Shown here piece by piece: positions 36,041-45,385 of a stretch of 64,000 nt of DNA. The stretch covers positions 7,308,001 to 7,372,000 of the forward strand of contig NZ_CP066356.1 of assembly GCF_023278185.1 (NCBI RefSeq). The letters are read 5' to 3'. The notes under the pieces are model-generated. The model was not told the origin of the DNA. It saw only the letters and a list, made by a program, of their open reading frames with translations, and searched no databases. Both the position numbers and the translations under genes were made by a program. Source of the DNA: Bradyrhizobium elkanii USDA 76 (GTDB lineage: Bacteria; Pseudomonadota; Alphaproteobacteria; Rhizobiales; Xanthobacteraceae). Each line of letters opens with the position of its first letter. Within the stretch, counting starts at the first letter, position 1.

Positions 36041-36252
36041 GCTAGAAGTCAGGTGACGTTATGCTCCAAGGAGGAGTTGGTTTCAGGAGCGACGGCCAGC
36101 ATCCGCTCGGGACTAAAATGGGAGGATCTCTTCGCTAAAGTCTGATCGATGGCTTCCCAAGCGGCCCTTGAGATCACGAACATCACCGGGCCGTGAGCTC
36201 GCTCGGTTTGCGAACTGATCGCGCCTCTCAAAATCCGATCGCGCCGTGTGGT

Positions 36253-36510
36253 TCAGGCATTGCGGATTTCAGCTGGCACCTCATTGGCACTTACCTCATG
36301 GCAGTTACCGTACGTGCAATCTGAACGAAGGGAGCATTCCAGCCACGACCCATCAGCCTGCCTTAGCCATTTGAGCGGCGGCTTATTACAACGCGCAACT
36401 CGGTCAGCGATAGCGTTCGTCGCTGGATCATCCGACAGAGTTGCGAACAGAACATTCGCGCCAGCCTTCGTTCCGCCCTTCGCAGGGCGCCTTTTCGTCT
36501 TCTTGGTCAT
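36253..36510 (-). CDS. Small basic hypothetical protein
   Basis: 85 residues from the second of two adjacent ATGs (MTKKTKRRPAKGG), with GGAGG a few bases upstream. The N-terminus is Lys/Arg-rich; the middle (NVLFATLSDDPATNAIADRV) is protein-like; four Cys are present (ARCNK, LECSLRSDCTYGNC). Not recognised. Confidence 0.45.
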   Translation of the reverse strand: MTKKTKRRPAKGGTKAGANVLFATLSDDPATNAIADRVARCNKPPLKWLRQADGSWLECSLRSDCTYGNCHEVSANEVPAEIRNA

Positions 36511-36543
36511 CATTGTCCTCCACTCAAACAACCTTTAGAGAAT

Positions 36544-37365
36544 CTATTGCCCCAGGGCGCTCTTGAAGCCGGTCGTAATGCCGCTGGTCAGCTGCGAAGC
36601 AATATGCGTACTTTCGCCGATTGGGATGAGGAAGTTTCCGCTCTGCGTTTTGTCGAGCGGCGCGAAGGTAACCACGAGGTCATGCTTGCGATTGCGCAAG
36701 GCGGACAGCAAGTTGCCACTTTGATTGAATGTTGCTCTCACGAGCTTCCATGCAGGAGTAATGCTTCCGCTAGTATCGATTTCGAAAGTTACTTGATGCG
36801 AAAGCACATTTTGCTTCGCGACGCTTGTGATTTGCCCTGTCGCGACGCCGTTGACCATAGCGTCGAGCCATTCCGCCAGTTTCAAGTCGCTCTGAATCAG
36901 TAATGAGTCGGTCGGCGCCGCGGTGTCACGCTCACACCTTCCGTTTGGCCCAAGATAGAGCTCGCTTACTTTGTAATAGAAATTTACCTTATCCACGCGA
37001 GTTGCGTCTGCTGATCCATTGAATGATCCGCTCAACGTGAAGATTGACGAAGGTGGCGAGGGAGGAAACCAAACAGCCGTCGGATTAGCCGTGGACTTCT
37101 CTTCAAGCTGGATAGTGAGGGCCACTTGAGCTCCCCACTTACGCAAGAATAGAGCATCGGACGAACCGGCTCTTGCATTGATAACTCTGGTAACTGCATC
37201 CTCAAGTTCGCAATGAACGCTTCGAACGATTGCCTGCACCAAAGCATTGTTGGAGGCGTATGATCCACCATTAGGAAAATCGCGAATTTCTGGGACGCGC
37301 AACCCACATCCTGCAAGCGCACAACCAGCGACAAGTGCGATCAAATTGATTCCCGGCCTCAACAT
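36544..37365 (-). CDS. Outer-membrane lipoprotein of unknown function
   Basis: 273 residues. The signal peptide INLIALVAGCALAGCGLRVP carries a lipobox (LAGC) near residue 20, so the mature protein starts at a lipidated Cys. The rest is beta-rich and polar (FTLSGSFNGSADATRVDKVN; NVLSHQVTFEIDTSGSITPA) and ends SGITTGFKSALGQ. I have seen similar lipoproteins in Bradyrhizobium but know no function. No clear operon partner; the small frame at 37388-37687 lies 22 bases upstream on the same strand. Confidence 0.8.
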   Translation of the reverse strand: MLRPGINLIALVAGCALAGCGLRVPEIRDFPNGGSYASNNALVQAIVRSVHCELEDAVTRVINARAGSSDALFLRKWGAQVALTIQLEEKSTANPTAVWFPPSPPSSIFTLSGSFNGSADATRVDKVNFYYKVSELYLGPNGRCERDTAAPTDSLLIQSDLKLAEWLDAMVNGVATGQITSVAKQNVLSHQVTFEIDTSGSITPAWKLVRATFNQSGNLLSALRNRKHDLVVTFAPLDKTQSGNFLIPIGESTHIASQLTSGITTGFKSALGQ

Positions 37366-37387
37366 GCCAAATCCCCGGGTTCAAAAA

Positions 37388-37687
37388 TTAGCTGCGCAGG
37401 TTTCTAGAGGAGCGAGGGTCCCTCCGGTCAACCTGACCAAAATTGGTTGTTATCGAACGCCATTCGACCTGAGAGTGCAACTCGCAAAAGTAAACCTTCA
37501 CGATTTGGTGCAACCCCTGTTGCGTGCCCGACACAGCACCGCGCGTTGCGCACAAAGCGGATGTTGAAACAATCAGTGCGCCTAGGATCGAATGGCTACT
37601 CGCGGATTCGTTGATGGTCGCAAGCGCTTGTCGGGGAACTGCATCACGGACGCTCGGCGACAGCCGTTTCTTGCTTTTCGAACCCAT
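37388..37687 (-). CDS. Doubtful small protein upstream of the lipoprotein
   Basis: 99-residue frame with one moderately hydrophobic stretch (SHSILGALIVSTSALCATRG) after a Lys-rich start. No ribosome-binding site stands out and no family is recognised. Supported only by its position 22 bases before the lipoprotein gene. Confidence 0.25.
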   Translation of the reverse strand: MGSKSKKRLSPSVRDAVPRQALATINESASSHSILGALIVSTSALCATRGAVSGTQQGLHQIVKVYFCELHSQVEWRSITTNFGQVDRRDPRSSRNLRS

Positions 37688-37809
37688 TATGTCCGCCCTT
37701 GCACTTGCCTAACTTCCCACCGCTTCAGAGCGGCGTTTGTGAAGGCGGCACTCGATGCCTTGCTGCATCCCTCGACAGTGGCGCGGCAAAAGCAGTCCGT
37801 TGTGGCAGG

Positions 37810-38503
37810 TTCCGAGCGTGAAGTCGGCGAGTTTATCGCGCAAGTGCACCCCTTCTCCACAAGAGCGAATGGCAGGCTGCGCGTCTTTTGAAGGTCGCTC
37901 TGTACAGCGATGAAACGGCTCCGACATGTTGAAGACGCAATCGAAAAGCGGAAAGAGCTGAGTTGGTACGCTGCGTACGCAACTTTTTCTTTAGCTGCAG
38001 GCTGAATTGAACTACTTGAAGCCAGCACGCGTAGACCTCTTCGCATCACCCTCATTTCGTGAATCGGGATCATCTTTTATCCAAATCGCAAATATGTTTA
38101 GCGAGAGCCGCCAAGAGATTGGCGGTGCTTTAACCGCTATGCTCTCACTACCGCTGCCCTAACGGGCGTTTCCTCCCTTGCCGCCGGTCCCATGGATCGG
38201 CTGCTCTCTTCGGTATCGGATCAACGCTTTCATGACTGAGGAATCATAGATCAATCTGCAACTCGACGACGACGGAGGGGAAATTGTGCATCGTGGGTTG
38301 ACAACTATTTATGCGACATAGAGGCGTGCATTTCAGCATTCGAGAAGTGTTGCCGGGCCAGTGGCGCTACAGTTTTGAAGTTGATGGCAAGATGATCAGT
38401 GGCAAGAGCCGAACCAAGCCTCAACCTCTCGCGGTCCGTCCGGTCAAGGATCGCATCAAACGTGAATTGAATCGCAGCACGGAACATATGAGTTGATATA
38501 GGG
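37810..38503 (+). repeat. Long direct repeat, copy 1
   Basis: Starting at TTCCGAGCGTGAAG, about 690 bases align with 45955-46641 in the same orientation, with many substitutions and small indels. The conserved core includes ATTGGCGGTGC, CTGCCCTAACGGGCGTTTCCTC and the small gene at 38311-38496 at its right end. The divergence points to an old duplication. Confidence 0.75.
38311..38496 (+). CDS. Small conserved rhizobial protein (paralogue of 46455-46634)
   Basis: 61 residues: MRHRGVHFSIREVLPGQWRY, then SFEVDGKMISGKSRTK, and a basic helix (VKDRIKRELNR). The paralogue in the second repeat copy keeps the frame and most residues, and changes fall often in third positions, which supports real coding. 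I know it as a short protein frequent in rhizobia; function unknown. No Shine-Dalgarno is evident. Confidence 0.65.
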   Translation: MRHRGVHFSIREVLPGQWRYSFEVDGKMISGKSRTKPQPLAVRPVKDRIKRELNRSTEHMS

Positions 38504-38620
38504 GCGCTCTCCTGTCCCAAATGCCATTGACGAGGTGCGAAGCCGTGGGTGCGAATATTTCAAGGCAACCTGCTTGCGTTGATTCGCGAGCCTTGAACTT
38601 CTCTCTAAGGAAATCGGCCC

Positions 38621-39340
38621 ATGGCTAGATGCACAGCACCGGTACGAGGTCATCGCACAGCAAGCGCGGCAGCAGAGTGCCCTGCATGTAGTGGCCGCTA
38701 TCGCGGCTTCAGTTACCCGTCGTATTCCCCGCCCTCCACTCCGACTTACACCCCGTCCTACCCCTCGCCGGGAGGCAGCGGCAGCGGCCGAAGCAGCAGC
38801 GGCGGCGGCGGGTCCGGCAGCCGCGTACGAGCGAGATGGTCGCGCCCCGGTTCGTCCGTGTTGTACACGCCCGCCGAAGTGCGGGCACTCACGCCCATCC
38901 GCGAGAACGTCGAGAAACAAGCGTCCCTTGACCGTCGGGACGTCTTTCTCTGCCATGCGTGGGACGACCGGCAGGGTGCTGCCAAGGAACTGCACGATTT
39001 GCTCGAAGCGCGCGGTGTCAAGGTCTGGTTCAGCGAGAAGGACGTAGACCTCGGCGTGCCGTTGCTCCGCGCCATCGACAAGGGCTTGGCGAATTCGCGG
39101 ATTGGGATCGTGCTGGTCACCCCCGCGCTGCTGCTCCGCCTCCCAAAAGAAGGCATCGCCGACAAAGAACTTTCGGCGCTCCTCGCTGGTGAGCGTCTCG
39201 TTCCCGTCGTGCACCAGACGACGTATGAAGCTCTCCGCGAGGTTAGCCCTCTGCTCGCTTCGAGAACCGGCCTAGACACCGCAGAAGCACCTATGGCGGA
39301 CGTCGCTGCCAAGCTCGCCGAGGTCGTCCTATTGCCCTGA
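38621..39340 (+). CDS. TIR-domain protein with N-terminal Cys/His cluster
   Basis: 239 residues. The N-terminal 25 have Cys4, His11, Cys20 and Cys23, a possible small zinc site, followed by a low-complexity Ser/Pro/Tyr and then Gly/Ser linker (to about 70). The TIR domain spans about 104-235: RRDVFLCHAWDDRQGAAKEL, then VKVWFSEKDVDLGVPLLRAI with the catalytic-type Glu139, then SRIGIVLVTPALL. TIR domains with this Glu often hydrolyse NAD+ and can halt infected cells. No Thoeris ThsA-like or SIR2 partner is adjacent, so it is a stand-alone candidate defence effector. Start at ATG 38621, 'ggcccATGGCT', ribosome-binding site weak. Confidence 0.82.
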   Translation: MARCTAPVRGHRTASAAAECPACSGRYRGFSYPSYSPPSTPTYTPSYPSPGGSGSGRSSSGGGGSGSRVRARWSRPGSSVLYTPAEVRALTPIRENVEKQASLDRRDVFLCHAWDDRQGAAKELHDLLEARGVKVWFSEKDVDLGVPLLRAIDKGLANSRIGIVLVTPALLLRLPKEGIADKELSALLAGERLVPVVHQTTYEALREVSPLLASRTGLDTAEAPMADVAAKLAEVVLLP

Positions 39341-39503
39341 TGGCCGCTCCACGCACAAGCGTTCCGGGCGCTGCCGCGCGAGTCATGCCACAGGCAAAGA
39401 CGTCTCGTCGACGTGCACACTACTTTTGGCTATCCGGAGACCCACGGACGTGCTCTCCACCAGTAGTTGCGCTTAGTAACGGACGGGCTGGGGAGGCTTT
39501 TTA

Positions 39504-39884
39504 ATGAGGAATTTGGGAATAGTGGCGCTCGCCGCCACCTTAGATGGTTGTGCGTCGTCGGCTGCCGATATCACGCCGAACTACGTTTCACCTGTGATGT
39601 ATCAGTCCTACACCCGCCAACAGCTCGCCCTGGAGGCGCAGGGCGTATCTGCGCGCGCAGCTGCCCTCTCGGGTGCTCAGGACAGTCAGCGCACAAAGGA
39701 TACAATAGCGACGACAGCCGCAGTCATCGTTTTCTGGCCCGCAGCGTTCCTAGTTGGCCGTGACAAGCAGACCGCAGCCGAGCTCGGTCAGATGAAGGAT
39801 CAGATGGTCGCAATCGAACAAGCCTCGATCGCTAAGAAGTGCAATATCCAGTTTCAGAATAAGCCGCCGCCGGGAACAACCTAA
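39504..39884 (+). CDS. Small lipoprotein-like membrane protein
   Basis: 126 residues, starting MRNLGIVALAATLDGCASSA, a degenerate lipobox (LDGC where L-A/S-G/A-C is usual). Known relatives in alphaproteobacteria share the order PTYVSPVQYQ-like segment (here ITPNYVSPVMYQSY), SARAAALSGAQD, a hydrophobic TAAVIVFWPAAFLVG, and a C-terminal AIEQASIAKKCNIQFQ. Probably anchored in the envelope. The function is unknown to me. Confidence 0.7.
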   Translation: MRNLGIVALAATLDGCASSAADITPNYVSPVMYQSYTRQQLALEAQGVSARAAALSGAQDSQRTKDTIATTAAVIVFWPAAFLVGRDKQTAAELGQMKDQMVAIEQASIAKKCNIQFQNKPPPGTT

Positions 39885-39941
39885 CGCAGTCCGTTTTTTC
39901 GACACCCCACGCGGAGCACCCGCCGAGTTGAACGCCGCGCC

Positions 39942-40196
39942 ATGACCATCCCGCTCATCTCCGCCATTTCCCTATTGCTTTGTGTTGCGGGCCCGGCAGC
40001 CGCCGAATGCGGAGAACGGGGCGGCCCCGGTTATCGTGGCCCGAATGGCAAATGCGTCGGATGGGCTGAGATAGGCCGCATATGCGGCAATCCGCCCGCA
40101 ACTCGATGTAGGCCTGAGGCAGTTGCGCCGCACGCAACTGATGCAGCCGGCCACGGTGCGAAGATTGAAGAGCTGCGCCAGCCGCAGAAGAAGTAA
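39942..40196 (+). CDS. Small secreted Cys-rich protein
   Basis: 84 residues with a clear signal peptide (PLISAISLLLCVAGPAAA, cleavage after AAA). The mature part has ECGERGGPGYRGPNGKCVGW, then IGRICGNPPATRC, giving four Cys that could form two disulfides in the periplasm, followed by a polar tail. This is a recognised short family in Bradyrhizobium without known function. Confidence 0.7.
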   Translation: MTIPLISAISLLLCVAGPAAAECGERGGPGYRGPNGKCVGWAEIGRICGNPPATRCRPEAVAPHATDAAGHGAKIEELRQPQKK

Positions 40197-40499
40197 CGGG
40201 CTCCCGCGCCACCAAGTAGCAGAAGGGCTACCGGGGGTCTGCCTGGCGTTGGACTTAGATTTGGTGATTTTGATCAGCGTCCTCCGGGTTAGAGCCGAGC
40301 CAGTGTCCTGAGCAGTTGCTCGGCTTGTTTTTCAATGACATCTAAATTCATGCCCTCGAGAACACACGACGTAAAAATTGGGGCGCGCATGCCCGCCTAT
40401 AGAGAGCAAGGCGGTTAGGGTGCCGCATGATCCGAGATGCATCACAAATGAACCCATTGAGTTGATCTGTAGCTTAGCCGAGCAAATGTGGAGGGTAGT

Positions 40500-40757
40500 A
40501 TGGCCCTGCACTTCAGCCGCGTCGACACCGGCGATCTGAAGCTATGGATCGCAAGCAGTGACGACTATTCATTCGTTATCAGCGACGAGAGCCGAAGCGG
40601 ACCTGGCTTGCGTGGAGAACCCGGCTTTGTTGCGTCATATCGGCCAGACTTTCTGAATAAGCCCGCGGCTCAGGTGCCCGGATCGCCCTTCGGAGCATTT
40701 GCTGAAGCCGAACGTGCCTGCAATGCGTTCCTCGGCCACCCAATTATGGAGGGATGA
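40500..40757 (+). CDS. Small hypothetical protein
   Basis: 85 residues from ATG 40500, preceded by GGAGGG; the GTG at 40488 is less likely. The sequence (MALHFSRVDTGDLKLWIASS, FGAFAEAERACNAFLGH) looks like a compact alpha/beta domain. No function known. Confidence 0.55.
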   Translation: MALHFSRVDTGDLKLWIASSDDYSFVISDESRSGPGLRGEPGFVASYRPDFLNKPAAQVPGSPFGAFAEAERACNAFLGHPIMEG

Positions 40758-40830
40758 CGACCCGAGGCCGGTCGAGTGCGGTCCAAAAAGCCGCGTAGTG
40801 CATGCGTACGAAAAGCCTGCGATCGGACCG

Positions 40831-40935
40831 CTAAAGCATGATCCGGAAAAGTGCGAAGCGGTTTTCCGAAAAGATCACGCTCAAACAAAGAGCTAAAGCG
40901 CGATGACGATTCAACCTAATCACATCGCGCTTTAG
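40831..40935. repeat. Bradyrhizobium-type intergenic hairpin repeat
   Basis: Begins CTAAAGCATGATCCGGAAAA. It contains one imperfect inverted repeat (CGGAAAA with TTTTCCG) and a perfect 13-bp one, CTAAAGCGCGATG (40893-40905) against CATCGCGCTTTAG (40923-40935). I recognise this as a highly repeated intergenic palindrome of Bradyrhizobium and relatives. It is the strongest taxonomic hint in the window. Confidence 0.7.
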
Positions 40936-41119
40936 AGGCGCGCCCCCTCGCTCAGCGCTTCTTGACTGCCGGTGATGAAGGGGATCAATCGGATCCGCTG
41001 ACTGTTTGAAGAGCAGCCGAGCAGGAAAGCGGCGCGGACAGGCCCGGGAAAGCCAAAAAAGAGCAAAGTAAGGCAGGATTACTGATTGAAGCTGGCGCCC
41101 CTCGGCGCATAGTCACGCA

Positions 41120-41302
41120 ATGATCGAGCAACGACCAGCTTTCATGGCTTGTAAAAACCCCGGCTCCGGCTGGAGGATCGATATTCTGTGGGCCGACGGC
41201 GAAACTGAAGTCATCAAGGGGTTTGTCACGGAGCATGACGCGACAAAGTGGATTTCTGAGCATTCGCTGACGTGCCAACAAAACACGAGCCAACAGCGCT
41301 AG
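41120..41302 (+). CDS. Small conserved protein (WRIDILWADGETE family)
   Basis: 60 residues, with GSGWRIDILWADGETEVIKG, then FVTEHDATKWISEHS. The same fold-like pattern (strand, strand, helix with WI) appears at the C-terminus of the 8163-8501 gene. Common as a short protein in Bradyrhizobium; function unknown. Confidence 0.55.
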   Translation: MIEQRPAFMACKNPGSGWRIDILWADGETEVIKGFVTEHDATKWISEHSLTCQQNTSQQR

Positions 41303-41435
41303 CGGTGCGGCCAAGTTTCTGAGCGATCTCGCGCTGCGCGAGTTCAGCTTCGCGGATCATTTGTAGCAGGCGCTGTTCTTCCTCTTCTGCCACAATTGGC
41401 AAGACGTTCTCCGAATTGTTTGGTTCTGGAAATGC

Positions 41436-41700
41436 CTACGCCGCTGACTCGACGAAGGGAGGCAGAGCCGAGCGGACGGCCTCAGCGGCGGGCGCCCCGA
41501 TGAGGCCCCTCTTTCGCTTGGCGCAGAGCGAGCAGCTGTTGCAGCGGATAATGATCCTGTAGCTGTGGTGCAAGAGCCGGTCCAGAGTCGACGGCAACCT
41601 CGGATCAGCGAACACGGTGCCTCCTTCGGCAACGCTAGCATGGCGCCGATTTCGTGGCGACGGCCGACCAGCTGGAAGAACAGATGCGCCGCGTCGGGCT
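41436..41700 (-). pseudogene. IS21 IstB C-terminal remnant, frameshifted
   Basis: One frame gives AHLFFQLVGRRHEIGAMLAL, another EGGTVFADPRLPSTLDRLLH, then HSYRIIIRCNSC, together the last third of an IstB ATPase (LFFQLVxRRYExGS, GDPxxxxALLDRLLHH). Two frames and missing N-terminus show decay. It is convergent with the neighbouring plus-strand IstB remnant, which comes from a different IS21 subgroup. Confidence 0.7.
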
Positions 41701-41829
41701 CTGGCTTCACTCAAGTAAGTCAGTGACCTGGAGATTGACCGGCGTAATTCAGCGCGCAGCATTTGATGCCTTCTTAAACCTATCAATGATATCAGAACGT
41801 TCCCGCTCCATCGTCGCCAGTACAAGCAT

Positions 41830-42078
41830 TTGGATGGGTCTTCCGCAGCGACGAGACAAGCGGCAGCCCGCCACGACCTCCTGGAGATCCTCGAGGATCG
41901 CTACCGCCGCCGCTCCACCATCGTGACCGGCGAGCTTCCCGTCGATCAATGGCACGCACTGATCGGCGATCCCACCTACGCCGACACCGTCCTCGGCCGC
42001 CTGGTCCACAAGGCCCACCGGATCGATCTCAACGGCGAGAGCATGCGGCGAAGCTGCAAACCCGGCCGAGAGGCCTAG
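41830..42078 (+). pseudogene. Second IS21 IstB C-terminal remnant
   Basis: ARHDLLEILEDRYRRRSTIV, then TGELPVDQWHALIGDPTYAD and RLVHKAHRIDLNGES form the conserved C-terminus of IstB of another IS21 subgroup. About 65 of roughly 250 residues remain. It ends at the 3' end of bioD. Confidence 0.75.
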
Positions 42079-42731
42079 TAGGTGGCGCTGCGGACATGTG
42101 GCATGAAATCATCGCGGCGGAAGGAAGCCGCGAACGCAGCTTGCAGCGTCTCGGCCGACAGAGGAGAAATCCAGGGCAGTCTCCCTAACCAACGCACCCG
42201 GCCAACCTCGCAAATTGCTCTCAGAGCATCCGGATTCTTTTCCCCAACAAAGGCAATTCCGAGCACATCGATCTGACGTCTTCGGAGAGCCTCTATGGAT
42301 AAGAGCGCGGAATTGGTCGTCCCGAGCGCCGTGCTAGCGCAGAGCACAACAGGGAGCCGCCAACGCTCGAAGACGTCAATGTAAAGGGTACCGCAGTTCA
42401 GCGGCTCCATCAGTCCGCCGGTCCCCTCGATCACCAGCGGCTGCTCACCGGAGGCCGGCACGTCGAGCGAATCCGTGTCGATACGAACCTCGTCGACCTC
42501 TGAGAAACCGTCGGACGAGCCGACCGCATGCAGGCGATAACGCTCTGGCAAGATTCGTTCGGCTGAAAGACCACCGAGCCGAGCGACGCACTCAGTATCG
42601 GTCTCTCCTTCCAGGCGAGCCTCAATCGGTTTCCAAAACTTCGCACCGAGGAGATTAACGAGCCCTGCGCAGAAAACCGTCTTTCCAATCCCGGCGCCCG
42701 TACCCGCCACCACAATCCGCTGCGGGCTCAT
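42075..42731 (-). CDS. bioD: Dethiobiotin synthetase BioD
   Basis: 218 residues from ATG 42731 (MSPQRIVVAGTGAGIGKTVF), which has AGAGG upstream; the frame extends to 42794 without need. The P-loop is GTGAGIGKT, then KPIEARLEGETDTE, the VIEGTGGLMEPL motif, and VVLCASTALGTTNSALLSIE. The enzyme closes the ureido ring of dethiobiotin from diaminopelargonate, CO2 and ATP, the penultimate step of biotin synthesis. Usual bioF/bioA/bioB neighbours are absent and IS debris lies at its 3' side, so it is an orphan copy. Lys in KPIEAR is kept while the VQ of KPVQAG-type motifs is changed; activity is likely but untested. Confidence 0.88.
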   Translation of the reverse strand: MSPQRIVVAGTGAGIGKTVFCAGLVNLLGAKFWKPIEARLEGETDTECVARLGGLSAERILPERYRLHAVGSSDGFSEVDEVRIDTDSLDVPASGEQPLVIEGTGGLMEPLNCGTLYIDVFERWRLPVVLCASTALGTTNSALLSIEALRRRQIDVLGIAFVGEKNPDALRAICEVGRVRWLGRLPWISPLSAETLQAAFAASFRRDDFMPHVRSATY

Positions 42732-43516
42732 CGAGCCTGACCTCTTGTCCCTTCGTCCAAAATATTCAGTATGGTCCTCACGTCTCCTCCCCATGACATT
42801 CAGCGTCGGTGAAACTCAAAAATATGGCCAATCGAGAAGGCCGCCTGTCGTTTGTGACGATCCGGCAGCCTACAATCGCGGTACGGTGATCCGGTCCCAA
42901 TGGAGCACAGGTGGCTCAGTCGCCCTTTCACCTCGCCTCACTGATTTGCACAGCGGCGCGGAGTTAGGGCCATCGCACTGGGCCAAAAGGGGCCTCCCCG
43001 TATGACAGAGATTGAGCTTCGAAATTTGTCGCGCGTAGACCGCCTCTTCCCAGAGTTGAACTTGCTGTGTTGTGTCAGGTTAAGATTGCTATCGGCCTAC
43101 AAATATTGTCCCGATCGTACGAAGACATCCACGTCAGGCAGGATGTGTCCTTACAGATGCAGAACGGTACGCTTCGGACATAAGTCCCGCGCGAAAATGG
43201 CTGAGTTCGCCTGCTCTAATAGCGAAGACGTGCTGCATGGCCCTGACATTCACAAGTTCGCAATGGCTCAACGAAGGGATTTGTTGCTCGTTCTCAGCTT
43301 CTGCGCGACGCACTGTCCTATGAAGAGGCCAAGCCGGCTCGCTGGTTCCTCGAATCAGCTGCCGCGGAGGTCCCCGCAAAGAGCTACCCGCCTGCGCCCA
43401 AAAGAATACGGCGCGCGAGGCCAAAGCAAACTTTCTGTCGCCTTCACAGCATTGCGTGGGGCTTGATCTCGCTATAGGAACGCCCCGAGGCTACTGCGTC
43501 ACGCTTATCGATCATC
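42732..43516. other. Region between bioD and the Dabb gene
   Basis: About 785 bases. The frames at 42745-43005 and 43002-43466 (plus) are open but have no motif, no ribosome-binding site and biased composition. It should contain the bioD promoter. Confidence 0.35.
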
Positions 43517-43876
43517 ATGATTCGTCACATTGTCTTCTTCACAGCCAAGGATGAGGCCGGTATCGACCAGATCGTCGAAGGTCTGTCGATACTCACCTCA
43601 ATACCTTATGCGCGCCGGCTCGAGATTGCGCTCAACCGCAAGAGCGATCAACTCGGCAACGATATCGACGTCGTTGTGTATGGTGAGTTCGACAGCGAGA
43701 GCGATCTGGCTGCATACAAATCGCACGATTTGTATCGAGAAGCGATCCGGCGCGTACGACCACTCCGGGAGCTGCGGCTTGCCGCTGACTACGAGCCATC
43801 AACAGATGTGCATTTCGCCGGGATGTCAGGGTTAGCCCAGATAGCACGGCCCAGGCGACCACCTGGCCGCGGATAA
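43517..43876 (+). CDS. Dabb (stress-responsive alpha/beta-barrel) domain protein
   Basis: 119 residues. MIRHIVFFTAKDEAGIDQIV is the typical opening of the dimeric alpha/beta-barrel Dabb family (MIRHIVLFxxK), followed by DIDVVVYGEFDSESDLAAYK and HDLYREAIRRVRPL. The usual domain length of about 95-100 residues is complete; the tail after about 95 is low complexity. Dabb proteins bind or transform small aromatic or polyketide molecules. It lies 114 bases before pabB on the same strand, so it may share the transcript. Confidence 0.8.
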   Translation: MIRHIVFFTAKDEAGIDQIVEGLSILTSIPYARRLEIALNRKSDQLGNDIDVVVYGEFDSESDLAAYKSHDLYREAIRRVRPLRELRLAADYEPSTDVHFAGMSGLAQIARPRRPPGRG

Positions 43877-43990
43877 CCCGATGAGTAGTCTAAGCGCGCC
43901 GCCGACGGGACGAAAACTGCTCATTTTCAGGACGGCATCACCTTTAGTGCGGGCTTCACAACGTGCTGCCCTTCGGTAACAGATAACCTC

Positions 43991-45385
43991 ATGCACGTCC
44001 TGGAGATGCCGTGGATTGATCCAGTCAAGGCGTTGCGATGCTTTGCGCAGCGGCCGCACCTTACCTTTCTCGATAGTGCGGCAGAGCATGAGGTGCTTGG
44101 GCGCTACTCCTATCTGGCCTGCGAGCCGTTCAGCACATATTTTGTGTCGGATGGACAGGCTAGTTGGAACGGGAAGATCGTTGCTGGTGATCCATGGGCC
44201 GTCCTCCGCAACCTTCTAGCCAGATATCGAGAGGCGCATCGCCCCGATCTCCCGCCGTTCCAGGGCGGCGCTGCCGGCTTCCTTGGTTACGATCTGAACC
44301 GAACGCTGGAGCGGCTGCCGCGGCCGTCGATTGTCGGTCTGCAATTGCCTCAAGCGGTACTAAATTTCTATGACGTGGTGGTCAGTTTCGATCACCGGGA
44401 CCGCAAGTGCTGGATCGTCTCGACCGGATGGCCGGAGCAGGACTCCGCTCGGCGAACCGAGCGTGCGCGCCGTCGCGCCGACGAGTTTGCGGCGCTGCTA
44501 GTCAGGCCAAGGTTGCCGCCGCTCACCATTCCCAGCACTGCGGGCGCATGGCATTCGAACTTTGGCCGAGAAGGCTTCATCGCGGCGGTCCAGCGCGTCG
44601 TCGAGTTGATTCTGGCCGGGGATATATTCCAAGCGAACATCGCACAACGCTTTAGTGCCAAGATATCGCCCCTGTTCGATCCCCTCACCTTCTATTGCCA
44701 GCTGCGGTTATCGAACCCGGCACCATTCGCTGCCCTCTTGCGCTACGACAAGATGACGATTGCATCGAGCTCTCCTGAGCGGTTTCTGAAGCTCGACGGA
44801 CGACAGGTCGAAACTCGCCCCATCAAGGGAACAATCGCGCGCGCCGTGGATCCGAAGGAAGATCGGCGCCGCGCCGAAATCCTCCTTGCATCCGAAAAGG
44901 ACCGCGCCGAGAATATCATGATCGTCGACCTGCTGCGCAACGATCTGTCTCGCGTTTGTACGGACAATTCGGTCGAGGTTACGGCATTATGCAACCTCGA
45001 ATCCTACGCTTCAGTGCACCACCTCGTCTCGGTTGTCAGGGGCGCACTTGCTGCAAATCAAGACGCCGTCGGTCTGCTTCGCGCCTGCTTTCCAGGCGGC
45101 TCCGTGACCGGAGCTCCGAAGGTGCGAGCAATGGAAATCATTGCGGACATTGAGCAAGTGGCGCGAGAGGTCTATTGCGGGGCGATTGGCTTCATCGGAT
45201 TCAGTGGACAGATGGATACCAACATTGCGATCCGCACCGTAATGATTGACGACGACCAGGCTGTGTTTCATGCAGGGGGCGGAATAACGGCGATGTCGGA
45301 TCCGGAAGCCGAATATGAAGAGACGCTTGCCAAGGCCCAGCGACTGTTCGATGCCTTTAATGCCGATCCGTCCGGTGTATTTTGA
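43991..45385 (+). CDS. pabB: Aminodeoxychorismate synthase component I (PabB)
   Basis: 464 residues, a chorismate-binding enzyme. The motif PIKGTIARAVDPKED carries the Lys that in PabB forms a covalent intermediate, where TrpE has Ala, so this makes 4-amino-4-deoxychorismate for p-aminobenzoate and folate rather than anthranilate. Other family signatures: ENIMIVDLLRNDLSRVC, CFPGGSVTGAPKVRAMEIIA and FHAGGGITAMSDPEAEYEET. The TGA overlaps the TTG start of the amidotransferase gene. Start ATG 43991. With bioD nearby it adds to a vitamin-synthesis patch. Confidence 0.88.
   Translation: MHVLEMPWIDPVKALRCFAQRPHLTFLDSAAEHEVLGRYSYLACEPFSTYFVSDGQASWNGKIVAGDPWAVLRNLLARYREAHRPDLPPFQGGAAGFLGYDLNRTLERLPRPSIVGLQLPQAVLNFYDVVVSFDHRDRKCWIVSTGWPEQDSARRTERARRRADEFAALLVRPRLPPLTIPSTAGAWHSNFGREGFIAAVQRVVELILAGDIFQANIAQRFSAKISPLFDPLTFYCQLRLSNPAPFAALLRYDKMTIASSSPERFLKLDGRQVETRPIKGTIARAVDPKEDRRRAEILLASEKDRAENIMIVDLLRNDLSRVCTDNSVEVTALCNLESYASVHHLVSVVRGALAANQDAVGLLRACFPGGSVTGAPKVRAMEIIADIEQVAREVYCGAIGFIGFSGQMDTNIAIRTVMIDDDQAVFHAGGGITAMSDPEAEYEETLAKAQRLFDAFNADPSGVF

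Noticed and set aside
37687..38073. Minus-strand frame shared with the second repeat copy (MIPIH...GLRVLASS)
   Set aside because: The first 35 residues are conserved between copies, with an in-frame 3-base indel, but the frame is lost afterwards in one copy; the plus-strand small gene explains the repeat better.
43002..43466. 154-residue plus-strand frame
   Set aside because: No ribosome-binding site, Arg/Cys-rich composition, no similarity.
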